This document shows, in pieces, positions 58,961 through 64,000 of a DNA stretch of 64,000 bases (positions are counted from its first letter, which is position 1; each line of letters opens with the position of its first letter). Origin of the DNA: Alphaproteobacteria bacterium (lineage in GTDB: Bacteria > Pseudomonadota > Alphaproteobacteria > GCA-016699305); NCBI GenBank assembly GCA_016699305.1, contig CP064970.1:558001-622000 (forward strand), in the 5' to 3' direction. Position numbers and translations under genes: made by a program. The notes under the pieces were generated by a model, which made no database searches, was not told the origin of the DNA, and worked only from the letters and a program-made list of their open reading frames with translations.

Positions 58961-60436
58961 TCATAATCTTGATTGTGGCGGTTTTCCGGTCTGTACCGAA
59001 ACCAGACTCAAAGCCGCCAACGCTCTTGCTCGGCTTTGAGCCAAGTCAACCATCGGAAAAGGATAATCCCGCCCCAGAACGATCCCGAATTCGGCCATGC
59101 GCAGAGGAGGTGCCTGCCATGGCGCATGGATGGAATCATCGGGAAGCGCGGCAAGTTCGGGAACGAAACGGCGAATATATATGCCTGCGGGATCGAATTT
59201 TGTGGATTGCAGGACGGGATTAAAGACGCGGAAATAGGGCGCGGCATCGGCACCGCATCCTGCGATCCATTGCCAGCCCGCCGCATTATTGGCCAGATCC
59301 GCATCGACCAAGGTATCCCAGAACCAGGCCTGTCCATCTTGCCAAGGCAACAGCAGATTCTTGACCAGGAACGATCCCACGATCATCCGCACCCGATTAT
59401 GCATCCAGCCCATTTGCCATAACTGACGCATTCCGGCATCGATGATCGGGATTCCCGTTTGACCGCGCGTCCAGCGATCGAAAGCCTCCTTGTCCTGACG
59501 CCAAGGGAAATGCTTAAAGCGCGGCTGAAGTGGCTCTGTGGGCATCAAGGGGTTATGCGCCAACAAATGATGTGCGAATTCCCGCCATAACAATTCGGCC
59601 AGAAATTTCTGAACGCCGGACGCGCAGATATGTGCCATGTCCTGGGTCTCATGCCACAAACGACGGGGACTGATCTCTCCCCAGTGCATATGCGGAGATA
59701 GACATGACGTGCCGTTTTGCGCCGGAATATCCCGCGCGGCGGCGTAGTCATTCAAGGCGTCAGTCTTAAAGCGCTTCCATGCCTTAAGGGCGCCGGCCTC
59801 GCCCGGTTGCCACGAGTCGCGCAATCCTCCCGCCCAATCGGGCGTGCGGGGCAAAAGCTTCCAATCTTCAAGTCGATCCGAGACAATATCCGCGCAGGCC
59901 GGGGCCATGACCATCGCATCGGGACAAGGGACGGGTTGGGGAATATCGCAAGAGCCGCAGGCTTTGGCAAAGGGCGTAAAGACACGAAACGGCCCGCCAC
60001 TGGCCGTGCGCACATGTTGGGGATCGACCAGCAACGCACTTGATGGCACATGAACGGCAATGCCCATCGCTTCTAGGGCCATTTTCGTGGCCTTGTCGCG
60101 CGCGACAGCATGGGGCTCATGGCGATTATTCCAGATGACTTGCCGCGCGCCCATAGAGATGGCCAGATCGGGCACAATCTGCTGCGGCGTTCCTCTGCGC
60201 AAAAAAAGCTTGATGTCCAAGCTTCTTAACGTCGATTCGAAAGAACATAGGGAATGATGCAACCACCAGCGGGACGCGCCGCCAAGCGGCCAGGGATCGG
60301 CTGGGTCTTCCTCGAGAATAAAAAGCAACGCCATCGGGCCTGATTTTGCGGCCAAATCTAGGGCGGGATTGTCGTCAAGACGCAGATCACATCTCAGCCA
60401 AACCAGGCTGGGACCGGAAAGCGGTGGGTGGGTCAT
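58961..60436 (-). CDS. phrB: Deoxyribodipyrimidine photolyase
   Basis: Light-dependent repair of cyclobutane pyrimidine dimers, using FAD and an antenna chromophore. The 491 aa protein has the N-terminal Rossmann domain (SLVWLRCDLRLDDNPALDLA) and the C-terminal FAD domain with LLWREFAHHLLAHNP, GQTGIPIIDAGMRQLWQMGW, HNRVRMIVGSFLVKNLLLPW and DLANNAAGWQWIAGCGADAA, the class I CPD photolyase signature. ATG 60436 (MTHPPLSG) is chosen over the upstream frame start at 60475. Confidence 0.95.
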   Translation of the reverse strand: MTHPPLSGPSLVWLRCDLRLDDNPALDLAAKSGPMALLFILEEDPADPWPLGGASRWWLHHSLCSFESTLRSLDIKLFLRRGTPQQIVPDLAISMGARQVIWNNRHEPHAVARDKATKMALEAMGIAVHVPSSALLVDPQHVRTASGGPFRVFTPFAKACGSCDIPQPVPCPDAMVMAPACADIVSDRLEDWKLLPRTPDWAGGLRDSWQPGEAGALKAWKRFKTDALNDYAAARDIPAQNGTSCLSPHMHWGEISPRRLWHETQDMAHICASGVQKFLAELLWREFAHHLLAHNPLMPTEPLQPRFKHFPWRQDKEAFDRWTRGQTGIPIIDAGMRQLWQMGWMHNRVRMIVGSFLVKNLLLPWQDGQAWFWDTLVDADLANNAAGWQWIAGCGADAAPYFRVFNPVLQSTKFDPAGIYIRRFVPELAALPDDSIHAPWQAPPLRMAEFGIVLGRDYPFPMVDLAQSRARALAALSLVSVQTGKPPQSRL

Positions 60437-60494
60437 GGGGCCAAGCATGAGGCAAAGCCCGCATGACGTCCACACGAGCCTTCGCGGATAGCGT

Positions 60495-60863
60495 CTAGGA
60501 AAGGCTTACTTTGCGCGACGAAGTAAAGGGGGGTAAAAGGGCAGCTTCGGGTGTGCCCGGCGTCAAGCGACGAATGATCTCGCCCTGCAACGATCCTTCA
60601 CGGATCGAAGAGATGCCCGTTACGTCCTGACTGCGAATATGGCGCACGAAGACCGGGGTGCATACCAACATCACTTGCCCCATCGGTGTCACGGAAATAT
60701 TGGAGATTTGTTCGCCACAACCGGTTTCCCGAACCCATTCTTGCATCATGGACACGAAATCCATCGCCGCCTGCTGACGACGCAATTCCATATCTTTACG
60801 CGGCTCCCCTGCCCGCTCATCGCAGTACAACTCAATATAATAGCGGTTATGCTGCGCGTTCAT
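60495..60863 (-). CDS. Hypothetical protein, no family recognised
   Basis: A 122 aa product from ATG 60863 (AGGGATCTCGC precedes it); the frame extends to 60929 without support. The sequence begins MNAQHNRYYIELYCDERAGE and continues with MDFVSMMQEWVRETGCGEQI, ISVTPMGQVMLVCTPVFVRH. It is a compact acidic/basic cytosolic-looking protein. No signal peptide or membrane segment. Function unknown; it lies between phrB and dnaN. Confidence 0.6.
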   Translation of the reverse strand: MNAQHNRYYIELYCDERAGEPRKDMELRRQQAAMDFVSMMQEWVRETGCGEQISNISVTPMGQVMLVCTPVFVRHIRSQDVTGISSIREGSLQGEIIRRLTPGTPEAALLPPFTSSRKVSLS

Positions 60864-60963
60864 GCGAGATCCCTGGAAACTCGAGGGTTGCAACCAAACG
60901 TGATTCGCAGTTCTGGACACGGGCGACACCTTTTCTTTCTCTCTCCACAGTAAATCCGTATCA

Positions 60964-60979
60964 TTAACAAATATCTAAC
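60964..60979 (+). promoter_or_regulatory. CtrA-like site upstream of dnaN
   Basis: TTAA-N7-CTAAC, one mismatch from the CtrA consensus TTAA-N7-TTAAC, about 150 bp before dnaN and divergent from the hypothetical gene at 60.5 kb. By motif alone; the AT-rich context raises the chance of a random match. Confidence 0.35.
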
Positions 60980-61127
60980 ATTTGAAGTAAAATAAGGCGG
61001 TTACAAGGCATTTCTGGTGCGTGTAGGGGTGGCGTCCGCCGTCTGGGCATGGTACTGGAAGCCCGGGAAAGCCGATGTTAGGCTTGCCTATCCGCGAGTC
61101 GGTTTTCGCACGAAAGGACATCCACTT

Positions 61128-62252
61128 ATGAAGGTCGAGATCGAAAAGGAAAAGCTGCTGCGCGCCTTGGGGCGGGTGCAGAACATCGTCGAGCGACGCA
61201 CCACGATCCCGATTCTGGGCAATGTGCTGTTGGTGACCGAGGACCAAAAACTGTGTCTGATGACCACGGACATGGAAATGGAAGCTTTCGAGCGGGTGCC
61301 CGCGCAAATCGCGCGCGGCGGTCAGGCCACCGTGCCGGCTCATATGATGTTCGATATCGTGCGCAAGCTGCCTGATCGCGCGATGGTAACGATGGAGCTG
61401 GACGGCTCTCAGATGCTGTTGGCCGCCGGACGGTCGCGCTTTCGCCTGGGTTCGCTGCCGGTCGAGGATTTTCCGCAGATCTCGCGCGACGAATTCCCCA
61501 ACCGCTTCTCGATGCCGGTTGCGGATTTACGCTTTTTGATCGACCACACGCGGATGGCGATTGCCGCCGACGATGCGCGTCATTATCTGCAGGGACTGTA
61601 TCTGCATCTTGAAAACGCCAGCGAAGGCGAAAGCCCTATGCTGCGTGCCGTGGCCGTCGATGGCCATCGTATGGCACGGGCGGAACGCGCCGTTCCTGCC
61701 GCCGCGCGCGGCATGCCTGCGGTGATCATCCCGCGCAAAGCCGTCAATGAATTGCGTCGTTTGCTGGACGAAGCCGACGACGGCATGGTTGAACTGGCCG
61801 TGACGATGACCAAGGCGCGTTTCGCCATGGGCAGCGTGTCGTTGACCACGCGCTTGGTAGATGGCCAGTTTCCCGATTATCGCCGCGTCGTTCCGGCAGG
61901 AAATGACCGCGTGCTGGAGATCGACTCGCGCGCCTTTACCCAAGCCGTGGACCGCGTGGCGATCATGAGCCTGGACTCGGGTCGCCTGATGCATCTGTCT
62001 ATGGATGATGGGCATCTCAATGTGTCGGCAAGCAGCTCTCAAGACGGCAGCACGGCCTCGGAAGACCTTGAGGCCAGTTATAAGGGACCCAAACTGGATA
62101 TGGGGTTCAGCAGCCGCTATTTGTTGGATGTGTTGCAGCTGATTCCCGAAGGCACCGTGCGATTCACCTTGGGCGAGGCGATGTCGCCGGCGGTGGTCGA
62201 GGATGCCAGCGATCCCAGCACGCTGTATGTGTTGATGCCGATCCGTCTGTGA
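61128..62252 (+). CDS. dnaN: DNA polymerase III subunit beta (sliding clamp)
   Basis: The ring-shaped clamp of replication. The 374 aa protein has the three DnaN domains: MKVEIEKEKLLRALGRVQNI and TTIPILGNVLL in domain 1, SRFRLGSLPVEDFPQI and FLIDHTRMAIAADDARHYLQ in domain 2, VIIPRKAVNELRRLLDEAD and RLVDGQFPDYRRVVP in domain 3, ending YVLMPIRL. ATG 61128 follows AAAGGA. The GTG start of recF overlaps its stop. Confidence 0.97.
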   Translation: MKVEIEKEKLLRALGRVQNIVERRTTIPILGNVLLVTEDQKLCLMTTDMEMEAFERVPAQIARGGQATVPAHMMFDIVRKLPDRAMVTMELDGSQMLLAAGRSRFRLGSLPVEDFPQISRDEFPNRFSMPVADLRFLIDHTRMAIAADDARHYLQGLYLHLENASEGESPMLRAVAVDGHRMARAERAVPAAARGMPAVIIPRKAVNELRRLLDEADDGMVELAVTMTKARFAMGSVSLTTRLVDGQFPDYRRVVPAGNDRVLEIDSRAFTQAVDRVAIMSLDSGRLMHLSMDDGHLNVSASSSQDGSTASEDLEASYKGPKLDMGFSSRYLLDVLQLIPEGTVRFTLGEAMSPAVVEDASDPSTLYVLMPIRL

Positions 62253-63385
62253 CGGAACAGGGCGCGTCTTTACCAGTAAGCGCACCGTCTTTGGCGGTGC
62301 GCACGGTGCGTCTGTCGGAGTTTCGCAGTTATCCGAGCCTGGATATCGATCTGGAATCCTCGCCGGTGGTGCTGATCGGTCCCAACGGCGCGGGCAAGAC
62401 CAATCTACTGGAGGCTATCAGCCTGTTGGGACCAGGGCGTGGCTTGCGCCGCGCCCGACCCGCCGATTTATGCCGCGAGGGACGCGCAAGCTGGAGCGTG
62501 TTTGCCCGGATACAGACGGGAGCAGGCACGCCGGTCGAGATTGGCACGGGGCTGGATGCCGCAAGGCGGCGGATCGTGAAGGTGGATGGTAAGGCCGCAC
62601 GCAGCCAGGCCGATCTGGCGCGCTTGATGGCGCTAAGCTGGCTGACGCCGGACATGGATGGCCTGCTGGCCGAATCGACCAGCGCGCGGCGGCGTTTTCT
62701 GGATCGTCTGGTTTTCGGCCTGGATCCCGATCATGCGCAGCGTGTGCAGCATTATGAACAGAATATGCGCGAACGCCTGCGTTTATTGATTCATGGCACC
62801 GCCGATACGGGTTGGTTGGACGCTTTAGAAGATCAAATGGCGGCTTCAGCCGTGGCCATCCACAGCGCCAGGTCGCGGACGGCGACGGCGCTGGACGAGG
62901 CATGCGCCCAGACGGGGCCGAGCTTTCCCATCGCGCGACTGACCATGCAAGGCGCAGCGCATGCCATGCCCGAGGATGCGTCCACCTTAGCCACCATCTG
63001 GCGCGAGTCCCGCCCCATGGACGCCCAAGCCGGCATGACCTTGCGCGGGCCGCATAAGGTGGATTTGGCCGTGCGTTTTGCCGAAAAGAATCGTCTGGCC
63101 CAAGATGGATCGACGGGAGAGCAAAAAGCCCTTTTGGTCGCCGTGCTGCTGGCCCATGCGCGGCTGGTACGCCAGTATTCAGGACGTACGCCCTTGTTGA
63201 TTCTGGATGAGGTGGCCGCGCATCTGGACGATGCCCGTCGCCAGGCTATGGGCCAAGAAATCCTAAGCCTGGGCGCGCAAGCCTGGCTTTCGGGAACCGA
63301 CGCCGCCGATTTTTCCACGATGCGGGACCACGCCCAGTTCCTGTCCGTCCTTCCGGGCGATGGCAGCCAGGTTGCGTGGGGATAG
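62249..63385 (+). CDS. recF: DNA replication and repair protein RecF
   Basis: SMC-like ATPase that helps load RecA at gaps. The GTG at 62249 overlaps the dnaN stop (GTGA). Walker A is IGPNGAGKTNLLEAISLL near residues 42-59, the signature DGSTGEQKALLVAVLLAHAR and Walker B PLLILDEVAAHLDDARR follow. Length 378 aa is normal. The usual next gene gyrB is not here; a diguanylate cyclase gene on the other strand follows. Confidence 0.96.
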   Translation: MTEQGASLPVSAPSLAVRTVRLSEFRSYPSLDIDLESSPVVLIGPNGAGKTNLLEAISLLGPGRGLRRARPADLCREGRASWSVFARIQTGAGTPVEIGTGLDAARRRIVKVDGKAARSQADLARLMALSWLTPDMDGLLAESTSARRRFLDRLVFGLDPDHAQRVQHYEQNMRERLRLLIHGTADTGWLDALEDQMAASAVAIHSARSRTATALDEACAQTGPSFPIARLTMQGAAHAMPEDASTLATIWRESRPMDAQAGMTLRGPHKVDLAVRFAEKNRLAQDGSTGEQKALLVAVLLAHARLVRQYSGRTPLLILDEVAAHLDDARRQAMGQEILSLGAQAWLSGTDAADFSTMRDHAQFLSVLPGDGSQVAWG

Positions 63386-63395
63386 GACCCTCCCT

Positions 63396-64000
63396 CTATG
63401 CCTTGCCGTCATCCAGGCACACTTTGTTTCTGCCGCTGTTTTTGGCTTGATAAAGAATGCGGTCGGCGCGTTTAAGAAGATCGTCGATATCGGCATCGCT
63501 AGGATTTAAGGAGGTCACGCCGATGCTGACGGTCATGGGAACGTGAAGGCCGCCTTCCAGCTCTATAGGCAGCGTTTCAATACGGCGACGCAGACGTTCG
63601 GCGGATTGGGCGGCGGTGGCAAGGTCGGCTTCCAGCAGCACGGCCAAGAATTCCTCACCGCCCAGGCGCCCCAACAGGTCGGTTTGGCGCAAAGTTAACT
63701 GACAGCCCGCGACGAAAGCGCGCAAGGCGTCATCACCCGCGCCGTGTCCGTAGCGATCATTGATGGATTTAAAGTGGTCGATATCCAGCATCAACACCGA
63801 TAGAGGTCTTCCAAAGCGTCGGGCGCGCCGAATTTCCTGATTGGCCTGGGACAGGATATGAGCGCGGTTGCTGATGCCGGTCAGCACGTCCGTGGTGGCC
63901 TGATGCAGCAGCTCTTCTTGCAGCTTCTTACGTACGCTGATGTCGCTCAATGCCAGCAAAATACCTCCATGATGGCCATAATCCACGTGGATCATCGCGA
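63396..64000 (-). CDS. Diguanylate cyclase with PAS-like N-terminus (partial)
   Basis: The 5' end runs off the window. What remains is the end of a PAS domain (HHGGILLALSDISVRKKLQE) joined by a short helix to a GGDEF domain: ATTDVLTGISNRAHIL, LMLDIDHFKSINDRYGHGAG, and active site RLGGEEFLAVL. The I-site R-x-x-D (RQTD) lies five residues before GGEEF, so product inhibition is expected. It makes cyclic di-GMP, likely in response to a signal read by the missing part. Convergent with recF. Confidence 0.94.
   Translation of the reverse strand, partial: AMIHVDYGHHGGILLALSDISVRKKLQEELLHQATTDVLTGISNRAHILSQANQEIRRARRFGRPLSVLMLDIDHFKSINDRYGHGAGDDALRAFVAGCQLTLRQTDLLGRLGGEEFLAVLLEADLATAAQSAERLRRRIETLPIELEGGLHVPMTVSIGVTSLNPSDADIDDLLKRADRILYQAKNSGRNKVCLDDGKA

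Noticed and set aside
1..64000. CRISPR array or rRNA operon
   Set aside because: No regularly spaced short repeats and no rRNA-like sequence were seen.

Overview
The window is a 64 kb stretch of a GC-rich chromosome from an alphaproteobacterium. Indicators are a ChvI-type response regulator, an EipB/DUF1849 envelope protein, a DUF2125 protein, a Tad/Flp pilus, flagellar genes near CtrA-like and sigma-54-like sites, hopanoid synthesis by squalene-hopene cyclase, and the hslV-hslU ATGA overlap. I cannot fix the order with confidence; a Rhodospirillales-like lineage is possible. Most genes are ordinary chromosomal functions, densely packed in short operons, with a few accessory patches.

Layout. 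0-2.7 kb: end of hslV, hslU, then flgB-flgC-fliE. 3-7.5 kb: tadA, a chvI-like regulator without its kinase, a threonine aldolase family enzyme and shc. 7.6-11.2 kb (minus): an Hpt phosphotransfer protein, an amino-acid-type periplasmic binding protein, a YegD-like Hsp70 and a lipoprotein. 11.3-14.4 kb (minus): ychF, pth, rplY and two Flp pilin genes too short for ordinary ORF calling. 14.4-16.6 kb: an AT-rich segment, an unusual Bacteroidota-type PurM and a relic of an IS3-family transposase. 16.6-20.1 kb: apaG and the flgF-flgG-flgA-flgH operon, with an excellent sigma-54 promoter in front of flgF. 20.2-24 kb: an isolated nuoI and a type IV pilus/T2SS ATPase plus platform-protein pair. 24.5-29.4 kb: dnaJ, otsB, three tadE/tadG-like genes and tRNA-Gln. 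29.4-39.5 kb: eipB-like, a three-domain mazG, an alpha/beta hydrolase, a long Hsp70-family protein, a CYTH protein, greA, a Lys/Pro/Ala-rich exported protein, tRNA-Thr and pyrF. 39.7-43 kb: secB, a ferredoxin reductase and ferredoxin, a small gap with DnaA-box-like sites, and DUF2125. 43-50 kb: a chemoreceptor, trxA, a nucleotidyltransferase and aspS-pepP. 49.9-52.3 kb: a CofE-like ligase overlapping a DHFR-like gene, facing an ATP-grasp ligase. 52.3-58.4 kb is the most plastic part: a 300 bp partial duplication of ispF, a lipoprotein, intact ispF, eno, then an AT-rich KAP-family NTPase and a small P-loop kinase lying between two copies of the eno terminator. 58.4-64 kb: an exported Met/Pro/Gly-rich protein, phrB, dnaN-recF and a truncated GGDEF protein.

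The best candidates for something new are: the KAP NTPase block bounded by direct repeats of the eno 3' end; the MazG with a third, duplicated domain; the CofE/DHFR/ATP-grasp trio, whose logic resembles F420 and methanopterin tailoring; and the ispF core duplication. I saw no CRISPR array, no rRNA, no integrase and no intact insertion sequence. All similarity statements are from reading the sequence and recall of families; no database search was run.
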